This document shows, in pieces, positions 46,898 to 55,243 of a DNA stretch of 64,000 nucleotides. This stretch comes from Nostoc sphaeroides (GTDB taxonomy: Bacteria > Cyanobacteriota > Cyanobacteriia > Cyanobacteriales > Nostocaceae). Numbering within the stretch: the stretch's first letter is position 1; each line of letters begins with the position of its first letter. The stretch spans positions 2,165,501-2,229,500 of the forward strand of contig NZ_CP031941.1 in assembly GCF_003443655.1 (NCBI RefSeq), read 5' to 3'. Under the pieces are notes generated by a model. That model saw only the letters and a list, made by a program, of their open reading frames with translations. It was not told the DNA's origin and made no database searches. Made by a program: the position numbers and the translations under genes.

Positions 46898-49024
46898 ATG
46901 TCTTACGAACCCCTGCACCACAAATATCGCCCCAAAAGTTTTGCTGAACTGGTGGGCCAAGAGGCGATCGCTACCACCCTCACGAACGCGATCGGCACAT
47001 CTAAAATCGCCCCCGCCTATTTATTCACTGGGCCTAGAGGTACGGGGAAAACTTCTAGTGCCCGGATTCTGGCTAAATCTCTCAATTGTCTCAAAGGTGA
47101 TAAGCCCACTGCTGAACCCTGTGGCGTGTGTGAAGTTTGTCAGGGGATCACCAAGGGCTATGCCTTAGACATAATTGAAATTGACGCCGCTAGTAATACT
47201 GGTGTTGATAATATCCGCGAGTTGATTGAAAAAGCCCAGTTTGCTCCAGTGCAGTGTCGCTACAAGGTTTATGTAATCGATGAATGCCACATGCTTAGTA
47301 CGCAGGCATTCAACGCGCTACTAAAGACATTAGAAGAACCACCAAGACACGTAGTTTTTGTGTTGGCGACAACAGATCCGCAACGGGTGTTACCAACGAT
47401 TATTTCGCGCTGTCAAAGGTTTGATTTTAGACGCATCCAGTTAGAGGCGATGGTAAAGCATTTAAGTGCGATCGCCTTTAAAGAAAACATCCATATTTCA
47501 CCCGATGCTGTCACCCTGGTAGGCCAACTTGCTCAGGGAGGGTTACGAGATGCCGAAAGTTTGCTCGATCAATTGGGTTTATTAGCGGGTGAAGTGACAC
47601 CGGATCGAGTTTGGGATTTGGTAGGGACAGTAAGCGAACAGGATTTGCTGGGGCTGTTAAATGCGATCGCTCAAGATAAACCCGAAGCAGTTTTAGACTG
47701 TACTCACTACATTCTAGATCGTGGTCGAGAACCGCTAACTCTTCTGCAAAATCTTGCCGCATTCTACCGCGATTTACTGATTGCTAAAACCGCACCCAAT
47801 CGCCACGATTTGGTTGCTTGTACTCAACAAACCTGGACAGCGTTGGTTGAGTTTGCTCAATACTTCGATATGAGCGTGATTTTGGCAGGACAAAAACACT
47901 TGCGAGAAGCTGAAGTGCAAATTAAAAATACCACCCAGCCGCGTTTGTGGTTGGAAGTAACATTACTAGGATTGTTACCCAGTGCGACGATTATTCAGCC
48001 ACAAGCCCCAAGTGTTACGCAGCGAGTTAACACATCTGTTGTATCTCCAAGCTATTCTCCAGCAGTTGCCCAAAATAATGCAGTCTCTTCTTTACCTGTA
48101 GCTGAACCGCAAACAAATCATAATTCTGCAAACAATGATATAGCGGCTGCCCAAAATCAGCCCGTTACTTCACCTCCCCCAGTTGAACAACAAACAAATC
48201 ACAATTCTGCTGTTAACTCAGTTTCACCACCTACCCCAGAACCGGTATCTGTACCTGTGTCACCTGCGATCGTTGAACCAGTAACTTCAGAAGTTGTTGG
48301 GGAAGCAGAATATGACTTAACTCAGGTTTGGCAACAGATGCTTGCTAACCTCCAGCCAAAATCAAGGCAAGAAATGCTACGTCAAATGGGCCAACTCATA
48401 GAGTTCGACGGTGTTGTGGCTCGAATTGCTATCAAACAGGCATGGTATGACAAGGGTAAATGTGATCTACCGATGATTACGGCAGCTTTTCAGCAGACTT
48501 TCCAGCGTGAAATTCAGATAATTATAGAAAAAGCAACTTCTTCAAACTTTACCTCAGCCAAAAAAAATCCTCCCCCAAAAGACTCACCTCGCGTTCAGCA
48601 GCCACCAAGTCCCAGTTACAACCAGCAAATTCAGCCTCCAACGCCAGCACCACAGCTAGCAACTCCACCACCAGCGACACCAACACCACCAAAAACTGAG
48701 TCGGTAGCAAAGAATGGAAATGGCCTAAATGGAAATGGAGTAAATGGAAACGGCGTAAATGGAAATGGAGTAAATGGAAATGGAGTAAATGGAAATGGGG
48801 CAAATCGAAATGGCCTAAATGGAAATGGGGTGCAAGCTTTGCCTCCAACTGCAAAACGAACACCCGCACCTGATTGGGAACCTGACGAAGTAGCGATCGC
48901 AGCTCAACGTCTAGCAGAATTTTTCCAAGGACAAATTATTCGTTTTGCAGATGATTTCCCAGAATTTTCCGACTCCATGACTACACCTGAATGGGTAGAG
49001 GAAGCAGAAGTTGATGATGAATAA
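46898..49024 (+). CDS. dnaX: DNA polymerase III subunit gamma/tau
   Basis: 708 residues from ATG 46898 (MSYEPLHHKYRPKSFAELVG), the normal start; an open frame upstream is not needed. DnaX is the ATPase motor of the clamp loader. Walker A is GPRGTGKTSSA, the zinc module is CLKGDKPTAEPCGVCEVC, Walker B VIDECHMLS, and sensor-1 region LATTDPQRVLPTIISRCQRF. From about residue 380 a long Pro/Gln/Asn-rich tau-like region holds a further small domain (about 470-550). A 12-bp tandem (48713-48832) encodes NGNGVNGNGVNG-type repeats. No intein is present. Confidence 0.93.
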   Translation: MSYEPLHHKYRPKSFAELVGQEAIATTLTNAIGTSKIAPAYLFTGPRGTGKTSSARILAKSLNCLKGDKPTAEPCGVCEVCQGITKGYALDIIEIDAASNTGVDNIRELIEKAQFAPVQCRYKVYVIDECHMLSTQAFNALLKTLEEPPRHVVFVLATTDPQRVLPTIISRCQRFDFRRIQLEAMVKHLSAIAFKENIHISPDAVTLVGQLAQGGLRDAESLLDQLGLLAGEVTPDRVWDLVGTVSEQDLLGLLNAIAQDKPEAVLDCTHYILDRGREPLTLLQNLAAFYRDLLIAKTAPNRHDLVACTQQTWTALVEFAQYFDMSVILAGQKHLREAEVQIKNTTQPRLWLEVTLLGLLPSATIIQPQAPSVTQRVNTSVVSPSYSPAVAQNNAVSSLPVAEPQTNHNSANNDIAAAQNQPVTSPPPVEQQTNHNSAVNSVSPPTPEPVSVPVSPAIVEPVTSEVVGEAEYDLTQVWQQMLANLQPKSRQEMLRQMGQLIEFDGVVARIAIKQAWYDKGKCDLPMITAAFQQTFQREIQIIIEKATSSNFTSAKKNPPPKDSPRVQQPPSPSYNQQIQPPTPAPQLATPPPATPTPPKTESVAKNGNGLNGNGVNGNGVNGNGVNGNGVNGNGANRNGLNGNGVQALPPTAKRTPAPDWEPDEVAIAAQRLAEFFQGQIIRFADDFPEFSDSMTTPEWVEEAEVDDE
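48713..48832 (+). repeat. In-frame tandem repeats encoding (NGNGV)n in dnaX
   Basis: AATGGAAATGGAGTA-type units of 15 bases recur about eight times with small changes, giving a flexible Asn/Gly linker near residues 605-645 of DnaX. Length variation between strains is likely. Confidence 0.85.
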
Positions 49025-49174
49025 AAAATGGGGAATAGGGAATAGGGCATTGGGCATTGGGCATTGAGAGAGATATTCCTAACTCCTAACTCCTGTACAG
49101 ACGCGATTAATCGCGTCTCTACTCCTAACTCCTAACTCCTAACTCCTAACTCCTAACTCCTCATGCCCCATTCC
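49025..49174. repeat. Heptamer and related tandem repeats (AACTCCT)
   Basis: AACTCCT recurs between 49079 and 49162, interrupted by ACAGACGCGATTAATCGCGT, a relative of the AGACGCGAAATTTCGCGTCT palindrome. GGGCATT and GGGAATA copies flank it. It separates convergent dnaX and the glycosyltransferase gene. Confidence 0.8.
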
Positions 49175-50581
49175 CTATTCCCCATTCCCAGTATGCAAAG
49201 TTTTCACCCATTTTAGCCGCTTTGGTCTTACCGACATCCGGGCAGTAGTACTGCTCATAACGACTAACCAGTGCAACATATATAAACTGCCACGCAGGGT
49301 TTGCACCAGGATCGTAAGATATGTAGAAAGTGGGAATTTTTGATCTTGACGTACCCGCTTCAGACCTGTAAACATTCCTACCATCGACATAGAAATGGAC
49401 AAGCCTGTGATAGGAGTTAACATTGGTGGACGATGACGAGCGATCGCCATTAATAAATCTGGGACTGCTGCTGTGGGTAAGATATACATAATCAGCATAA
49501 AAATCAGCAAATCCCAGCTTTTGCGCCATCCCATGCGGTTTTTGAGAATTAAATCCCAATAATCCAAATAGCGTTGATAACCGCCTTCTGCCCAACGGTT
49601 GCGCTGATGCCAAAGTGCGATCGCACTTGTGACTCCTTCTTCTTGCACTGCTGGATGGAAAACACACTCAATATCCCACTTATCCAAATGTAAGCGGATT
49701 GTCAAATCCAAATCATCGGTAATGGTTTCTTCATTCCAGCCACCGCAGCTTTCCAAGGCTGAACGCCGCACAAATTGACCATTGCCGCGCAGTTCGCCAA
49801 TGCCACCAAGGGCGGTTCGCTGTTGCTGAAACCAAGTATCAAGAGCCATTTCGGCCATTTGTCCCTTAGTCCAAAAGTTTTCTTTAGCGTTGGCGATCGC
49901 TTTTCGCACCTGCACCGCCCCCACCTTTTCTCTTTGAAATAAAGGGATTACCTGTTGCAGCAAGTCTGGTGTCACTTGAGCATCAGCATCAAATACTGCT
50001 ATAATATCGCCTTTTGTCAAGGGCAATACCTGATTCAACGCCCCCGACTTGCCACCAGTAGCTTCTGCTGAACGCCTTAGTACTTTCAGTTGCTCGTGTT
50101 TCTGTTCGAGTTCTGCTAATAAATGCGGTGTGCTATCACTGCTGTGATCGTCAATAATCCATACTTCGTATTGCCCACCTGGATATTCCAGATTACAAAG
50201 ATTTTTAACTAATTTAGCAATTACCGCTTCTTCATTTTTCGCAGCCACTAACACAGATACAGAGGGTAAATCTCCCTGTATTTCTTTTGGATAGCGACGG
50301 GATTTAGTAAACACTACCACCAAAGCATGAAATCCTAGAATGGTGGTCAGTCCTAGAATAAATATAGAAGCCCAAGAAACTAAATGTAGAGCGATCGTGC
50401 TACTCCAGACGATAGTCAAGACTAGAGCCGCTTTGCGTCTACGACCTTGAAACCGGGGTGTTAGAGACACAGGATCAGTCTCTAACACTGACTCCTCATT
50501 TGCTGATAGGTCAGACAATAAGGAGTTGAGCGGATCAAGCTCTTGATAAGAATCTTCTTCGGGCCAGGAATTCGCTGGCAT
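49175..50581 (-). CDS. mgdA: Membrane glycosyltransferase family 2, probable monoglucosyldiacylglycerol synthase
   Basis: 468 residues. Two hydrophobic segments (about 50-95) precede a GT2 catalytic domain (about 105-340) with DDHSSDSTP, the metal-binding DAD in IAVFDADAQ, TDDLDLTIR and the QRNRW box (HQRNRWAEGG); further helices follow. Size, layout and the N-terminus (WPEEDSYQELDPLNSLLSDL) are like the cyanobacterial enzyme that glucosylates diacylglycerol, the first step of galactolipid synthesis. The family call is firm; the gene name rests on remembered similarity to MgdA and could be wrong for a hyaluronan- or cellulose-synthase-like relative. Confidence 0.7.
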   Translation of the reverse strand: MPANSWPEEDSYQELDPLNSLLSDLSANEESVLETDPVSLTPRFQGRRRKAALVLTIVWSSTIALHLVSWASIFILGLTTILGFHALVVVFTKSRRYPKEIQGDLPSVSVLVAAKNEEAVIAKLVKNLCNLEYPGGQYEVWIIDDHSSDSTPHLLAELEQKHEQLKVLRRSAEATGGKSGALNQVLPLTKGDIIAVFDADAQVTPDLLQQVIPLFQREKVGAVQVRKAIANAKENFWTKGQMAEMALDTWFQQQRTALGGIGELRGNGQFVRRSALESCGGWNEETITDDLDLTIRLHLDKWDIECVFHPAVQEEGVTSAIALWHQRNRWAEGGYQRYLDYWDLILKNRMGWRKSWDLLIFMLIMYILPTAAVPDLLMAIARHRPPMLTPITGLSISMSMVGMFTGLKRVRQDQKFPLSTYLTILVQTLRGSLYMLHWLVVMSSTTARMSVRPKRLKWVKTLHTGNGE

Positions 50582-51229
50582 AGGTTAGGTTGCTTGATTC
50601 AAAAACCACTATTTGTCTACAGTTAGTAATTTTACGGACAAATATCCCTAAGCTACTTTTCCCGATATTAATCGGAATGGGCAAACTGCAATACCCGCTA
50701 TCCCTAAGCCAAAAGCCGATGGGACTACCTTTGTTGTCACCGCTACTTTGCGTAATTACCTCGCATTAACCACCTTTGCTACTCTTCAGACAGACGCTTG
50801 ATTCCTTTAATAGCCATTTAGGCAGGAAACTTCTAGAGTGGGACTTTCTTCAATGAGAACTCCGGTTTGGGCAAAGTAATAACAAGGTAGCAGCAGCTCG
50901 TTGTTAGGAGAAACAGCAATAATAACATCCACCACTTTACAGTGGGGATTTTTAGTGTTATTTTCCCCAACTTCGATAAAAGTTAATGCAGCATCATTCT
51001 AACCGAAATTTTAATATTTCTTAGCAGTAACTTCATTTTTGGGCATGGGGCATGGGGCATTGGGCATCGGTTATTAATTATTCTCCTGTGCTTCCCCTGC
51101 TCCCCCTGCTTCCTCATCTCCCATTCCCTATTCCCCATTCCCTATTCCCCATTCCCACTATGTGCTTTAGACACATCTTTTGGGAATACTAGTAACATCC
51201 ACTAATATCCCCAATTGGCATATTTAACA
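50582..51229. other. Intergenic region with a decayed gene piece
   Basis: Holds the minus-strand fragment at 50807-50998 and tandem CCATTCCCTATTCC-type repeats at 51120-51160. No intact gene. The promoter of the mgdA-like gene and of the ebsA-like gene should lie at opposite ends. Confidence 0.45.
50807..50998 (-). pseudogene. C-terminal gene fragment, possibly radical-SAM related
   Basis: 63 codons plus stop read KVVDVIIAVSPNNELLLPCYY then FAQTGVLIEESPTLEVSCLNGY. The composition and the P-x-C ending look like real protein, perhaps the C-terminal cysteine region of a radical-SAM protein. A TAG immediately precedes the first codon and no start exists. Identity is tentative. Confidence 0.4.
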
Positions 51230-51604
51230 ATGTCTATTGACCAACTCCAGCCTGCCACTCAACAACAAGCCAGTGTTTACTTACCTTACGTTCAGGGCGC
51301 TAGGCGCAATTTCTTACCCTATGCCATCAGTCTTTATCAAAAAGGGGTCTTGGAGGGACACCGGAAGATAGAAGCCAGTGAACATGTTCCCTTTGTCGCC
51401 TCCTGGAATGTTGCGACTTTACCCTCAGACTTAACCCGTTGCCGAATCCAGTTTGATGGCAATGCTGAACTGAGTTACGAACTGATGATGGCTAGTTTCG
51501 AGTTTATTAATTTTTTAATTGAAGTTATGGATAACTATAAACGTTATCGTGCAACCGATTTTTCACAACCTTTTTATCGCAAATTACTGCGTATAGACGA
51601 TTAA
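51230..51604 (+). CDS. EbsA-like protein (type IV pilus/biofilm-related), tentative
   Basis: 124 residues from ATG 51230 (MSIDQLQPATQQQ). Soluble, with YLPYVQGARRNFLPYAISLYQKGVLEGHR, HVPFVASWNVATLPSDLTRC and MASFEFINFLIE regions (given as separate short motifs). It resembles a conserved cyanobacterial protein known as EbsA, required for type IV pilus assembly and biofilm control in Synechococcus. The match is from memory, so the name is not assigned. It is monocistronic. Confidence 0.55.
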   Translation: MSIDQLQPATQQQASVYLPYVQGARRNFLPYAISLYQKGVLEGHRKIEASEHVPFVASWNVATLPSDLTRCRIQFDGNAELSYELMMASFEFINFLIEVMDNYKRYRATDFSQPFYRKLLRIDD

Positions 51605-51643
51605 ATCAGTTATCAGTTATCAGTTATCACTGATAACTGTTGA

Positions 51644-51787
51644 TTAAACAAAATCGCTCGTCGGGTGACTGAGCCAGTCTTCTATCCTGGTACGTAACAA
51701 ATGTTCAAGTGAGATACCACTCTCTTGTGCTATTGCTTGCAGCTTTTGCAATTGTTCATCGGAAATGTCGAGTGTGATGGAAGCCAC
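51644..51787 (-). CDS. Small ribbon-helix-helix-like antitoxin, orphan
   Basis: 47 residues from GTG 51787, with AGGAG eight bases upstream. ASITLDISDEQLQKLQAIAQ, then ESGISLEHLLRTRIEDWL, is the beta-strand/helix/helix pattern of RHH transcription factors that act as antitoxins. No toxin gene is adjacent on this strand. Its orphan state may reflect toxin loss. Confidence 0.6.
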   Translation of the reverse strand: MASITLDISDEQLQKLQAIAQESGISLEHLLRTRIEDWLSHPTSDFV

Positions 51788-52083
51788 AGCCTTTACTCCT
51801 TAAATGCTAGGAAAGTGTAACATTTATTAGTATTTTAAGTTTCTCTGACAGGCGATCGCTATTGTTATTCTTGCTTGCGATCGCAGAGCATGTCAAAGAT
51901 AATCGCACCTAATATCCTAAAATATAATCAAAAAGCGATCGCATCCAGATTTGTCAGAGAAAATCCATAATTACGCGCTTGGCGATCGCCTTGATAATGC
52001 AATTAAGATTTTGGGAAACCCGATCAGATAACTGGGGAATAGAGCTAAGATTGATTTATATAGCTCGATAAGAGAATTTATTG

Positions 52084-52299
52084 ATGTTGAATGCAGTAGA
52101 GTTTCAAGCAAAGATTCAAAATGGGTTAATTCAGATTCCTGATGAGTATAAACAAGAATTTGCAGAAGGAGATGATATTCAAGTAATTGTTTTGGTGAAG
52201 AAAAAATCATTTCCAGAAAAAGACATAATTGATGAGTTGACTGAAAATCCCGTTCAAGTGAATGGTGTACTCAGCCGTGAAGAAATTTATAGTCGCTAG
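52084..52299 (+). CDS. Antitoxin of a PIN-type toxin module
   Basis: 71 residues from ATG 52084 (in-frame TTG at 52081). The first half, VEFQAKIQNGLIQIPDEYKQ, looks like an AbrB/SpoVT-type swapped-hairpin DNA-binding fold (…IQIPxEY…), and the second half is acidic and probably disordered, the part that usually wraps the toxin. It ends three bases before the PIN gene, so they form a two-gene operon. The antitoxin is intact although its toxin is not. Confidence 0.7.
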   Translation: MLNAVEFQAKIQNGLIQIPDEYKQEFAEGDDIQVIVLVKKKSFPEKDIIDELTENPVQVNGVLSREEIYSR

Positions 52300-52302
52300 T
52301 CG

Positions 52303-52838
52303 ATGAGTGATAATAGAGATTTTATTGATACAAATGTTTGGCTCTATCGTTTATTTGATGACAAAAAGATAGAAGTGGCAGAACGAGACAGAAAGCGTAA
52401 TATTGCTATTTCAATTACGTCAAATGAAAGAATAATTATCAGTACGCAGGTTGTGAATGAGGTTTCTGCTAATTTGCTGAAAAAAGCAGCTTTTAACGAA
52501 GAGCAAATCAAAGCTGTGATTCAGTCACTTTACCGTCGTTGTACTGTGGTAGAGTTCAATTTGAATATTTTTGAATCTGCATCGGATATCCGCAGCCGAT
52601 ATAATTAGGACTTACGCACACTCTACGAATTCTTGGCGTTCTTGGCGTCTTGGCGGTTCGATAAATTAAGCTTTTCGGCAATTTTTGCGTAAGTCCTGAT
52701 AATTTTTCTTTTTGGGATGGTTTAATTGTTGCTTGTGCGCTGTCCGCAAGAGCAAGTATTCTTTATTCTGAAGATATGCACGATGGGTTAATAGTCGCTG
52801 GTCAATTAGAAATTGTGAATCCGTTTAAATCAAGGTAG
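52303..52838 (+). pseudogene. PIN-domain toxin disrupted by a 92-bp MITE-like element
   Basis: The N-terminal 102 codons encode a PIN ribonuclease start with FIDTNVWLYRLFD (first Asp) and VVNEVSANLL (Glu). A 92-bp element then creates a stop. Beyond it the frame resumes FSFWDGLIVACALSA, then ILYSEDMHDG (the remaining catalytic Asp residues), ending at TAG 52836-52838. Removing the element plus one ATAATT leaves 146 codons including stop, the size of a complete PIN toxin. The truncated product lacks two active-site acids and should be inactive. Confidence 0.8.
52607..52698. mobile_element. MITE-like element, family 5, 92 bp
   Basis: Terminal repeats AGGACTTACGCA and TGCGTAAGTCCT, flanked by ATAATT on both sides (52601-52606 and 52699-52704). 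The core CTTGGCGTCTTGGCGGTTCG is related to the inverted core of the family 1 element at 35428. Confidence 0.82.
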
Positions 52839-53062
52839 AGAGGTTATCTGAGTTGCGATCGCATGAAGCAAGAGTATAAATATATTGAAAGTCTAATTGT
52901 TCGCGTCCAGGCAAATTTGTAGCGACTGTCTTAAAAGTCAAGCGATCGCTAACAGAAAACCAAGACTGGAACATCCTGCCTAGATTGGAAACGATAAAAT
53001 TTTTATAAGAGTAATTTTTACAAAACTCGAATTTCCCAACATTTCAAAGCAGGTATGGGGCA

Positions 53063-54982
53063 ATGGTGCGATTAAAACCGTGGCAATGGGTCGTCTTAGC
53101 AATCCCGATCGCGTTTATCATTATTTTCTTACTGGTATCCGCCGGTTCGCAAATCCATGCGTGGGGCATTAATTGGATTTGGGGTGTATTCACCCTTTTA
53201 TTCGTTGGTTGGCGTTGGCTATTGGTGAAATGGACTCAACCTGCTGTTAACCAAGTAGAAGCTGTATTAGCCCAAGTCCAAGAAGAACTAGAATCAACAG
53301 CAGAGAATACAGTAGGGCTACCAGTGGGAAGTGATGTTACAAAGCTTGCAGAAGCCGCCCTTCAAGAGATTCTGCAAGCAGCACAAAGCGATCGCCCCAT
53401 TTGGGAAGATTGGCAAACTTTTTGGACGCGATGCCAGGATTTGGTTGTAGCGATCGCTCATATCTACAATCCTCAAATTCAATATCCCCTGCTGAATATC
53501 TACGTCCCCCAAGCTTACGGGCTGATTCGGGGAACGGTGGATGACATGGATCGGTGGATGCAAAAGTTATCTCCTGTCCTGAATCAGGTGACGGTTGGGC
53601 AAGCATACCAAGGATACGAAGTCTATCGGAAGTTGGAACCATCGGCTCGGAAATTCTGGAAAGCTTGGAACTGGGCACAGTGGGTTTTAAATCCAGTGGC
53701 GGCGGTGGCAAAACAAGCTAGCCAGGGTTCTAGTAACCAAGCAACTCAGCAATTGTTGGGGAATTTGAGCCAGTTATTTCGGGAAGCTGCCCTGAGAAAC
53801 TTATGTCAGCAGGCGATCGCTCTCTACGGACGTACTACATTACCAGTTTCAGCAACCGTAGTATCCACACCAACTATACCCAAGGTCAAAACCCAAACCC
53901 TCCGAGAAATCCTGACTCAAGCCGAACCAGCCGAAGCAGTTGAGCAAAAACCCGTGAATATTCTGCTGGTGGGGCGCACGGGTTCGGGAAAAAGTAGCCT
54001 GATTAACACGCTATTTCAGGCGGATATCGCCGCCGTTGATGTTTTGCCCAGTACCGATCGCATTCAAAATTACCAATGGCAGACTGAAACTGGGGAAACC
54101 TTAACGCTTTTGGACACACCTGGCTACGAACAAGTCAACCGTGCCGATCTCCGAAATCTGGTGCTTGATTATGCCATTAAGGCAGATTTGCTGCTGTTAG
54201 CTACCCCAGCCCTCGATCCTGCCCTGCAAATGGATGTAGACTTTTTGCAAGATATCAAAGCAGAAATTGCAGATTTACCTGCGATCGCGATCGTTACTCA
54301 AGTAGATCGGCTGCGTCCCATCCGCGAGTGGCAACCGCCTTATGATTGGGAATGGGGCGATCGCGCCAAAGAAATTGCCATTCGAGAAGCTACTGAATAT
54401 CGTGCCAAACTGCTGGGAAACTTCTGTAATCTAGTTCTACCCCTGGTTACAGGTGAGGGCAAAACAAATCGAATCGCTTGGGGAGTTGAGGCGCTATCGT
54501 TGGGATTAATAGATGCGATCGCACCTACCAAGCAACTCCGTCTCGCCCGCTTTTTGCGTAATCTTGAAGTCCGCACCGTCGCTGCTGCCAAAATCATCGA
54601 CCATTACACCTTCCAAATGGCGACAACACAGGGACTAACATCATTGCTCAAAAGTCCCGTCCTCCAGTTTGTTTCTACACTCTCAACCGGATCTCCAGCC
54701 CTAGCATATATGCTGGCAGAGCAAATTCCTGTGGAACAGTTGCCGATTGTGATTGGCAAACTCCAAATGGGATATGAGCTTTTCTCGCTCTTGAATACAG
54801 CTAACTCTAACCCGCTCAACTTTGAATTGCTATCCCTCTGGCCGCTACTGCTGGAAAATTCCGCTTCACCTGATCGCAACGCCTGGGCATTTGGTCACGC
54901 CCTAGTGGAATACTGGACTCAAAATTTGACAGTTGAACAACTCCGGCAGCGATTTGAGTATTATTTAGCGATCGCCAAATAA
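53063..54982 (+). CDS. Membrane-anchored GTPase (YfjP/dynamin-like type)
   Basis: 639 residues. Two N-terminal membrane helices (about 7-50) are followed by a helical region (about 60-270) and a GTPase domain: G1 GRTGSGKSSLINTLF, G3 DTPGYEQ, G4 TQVD. The C-terminal helical part (about 480-639) contains hydrophobic stretches such as SPALAYMLAEQIPVEQLPIVIG. The layout resembles bacterial YfjP/Era-like GTPases attached to the membrane; the cellular role is unknown. It is separated from the PIN module by 220 bases with nothing clear. Confidence 0.8.
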   Translation: MVRLKPWQWVVLAIPIAFIIIFLLVSAGSQIHAWGINWIWGVFTLLFVGWRWLLVKWTQPAVNQVEAVLAQVQEELESTAENTVGLPVGSDVTKLAEAALQEILQAAQSDRPIWEDWQTFWTRCQDLVVAIAHIYNPQIQYPLLNIYVPQAYGLIRGTVDDMDRWMQKLSPVLNQVTVGQAYQGYEVYRKLEPSARKFWKAWNWAQWVLNPVAAVAKQASQGSSNQATQQLLGNLSQLFREAALRNLCQQAIALYGRTTLPVSATVVSTPTIPKVKTQTLREILTQAEPAEAVEQKPVNILLVGRTGSGKSSLINTLFQADIAAVDVLPSTDRIQNYQWQTETGETLTLLDTPGYEQVNRADLRNLVLDYAIKADLLLLATPALDPALQMDVDFLQDIKAEIADLPAIAIVTQVDRLRPIREWQPPYDWEWGDRAKEIAIREATEYRAKLLGNFCNLVLPLVTGEGKTNRIAWGVEALSLGLIDAIAPTKQLRLARFLRNLEVRTVAAAKIIDHYTFQMATTQGLTSLLKSPVLQFVSTLSTGSPALAYMLAEQIPVEQLPIVIGKLQMGYELFSLLNTANSNPLNFELLSLWPLLLENSASPDRNAWAFGHALVEYWTQNLTVEQLRQRFEYYLAIAK

Positions 54983-55243
54983 TTTGTTTGCATTAGAAAT
55001 ATACTACAACAGGGTACACCTACGCATCTTTACATTCTCACAATTACTGTTCAAGTATATTTACGGTGTATAGTTTATAAAAATAAAGTATATTTATACC
55101 AAAGATAGAAAAAACAAAAAATGCGGTGACGGGTCATACTCTTAACATCAAAGTTAAGATTACGATTAAGAGTAGGTGTCTGCTGAAACCTACCCGCTTT
55201 ACCAAAGTTTTTATCCAGACATCCCTTTTGTTCGGAGTTATTT

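Noticed and set aside
48549-48869. Minus-strand frame with HFHLLHFHL repeats
   Set aside because: Shadow of the Asn/Gly repeats in dnaX.
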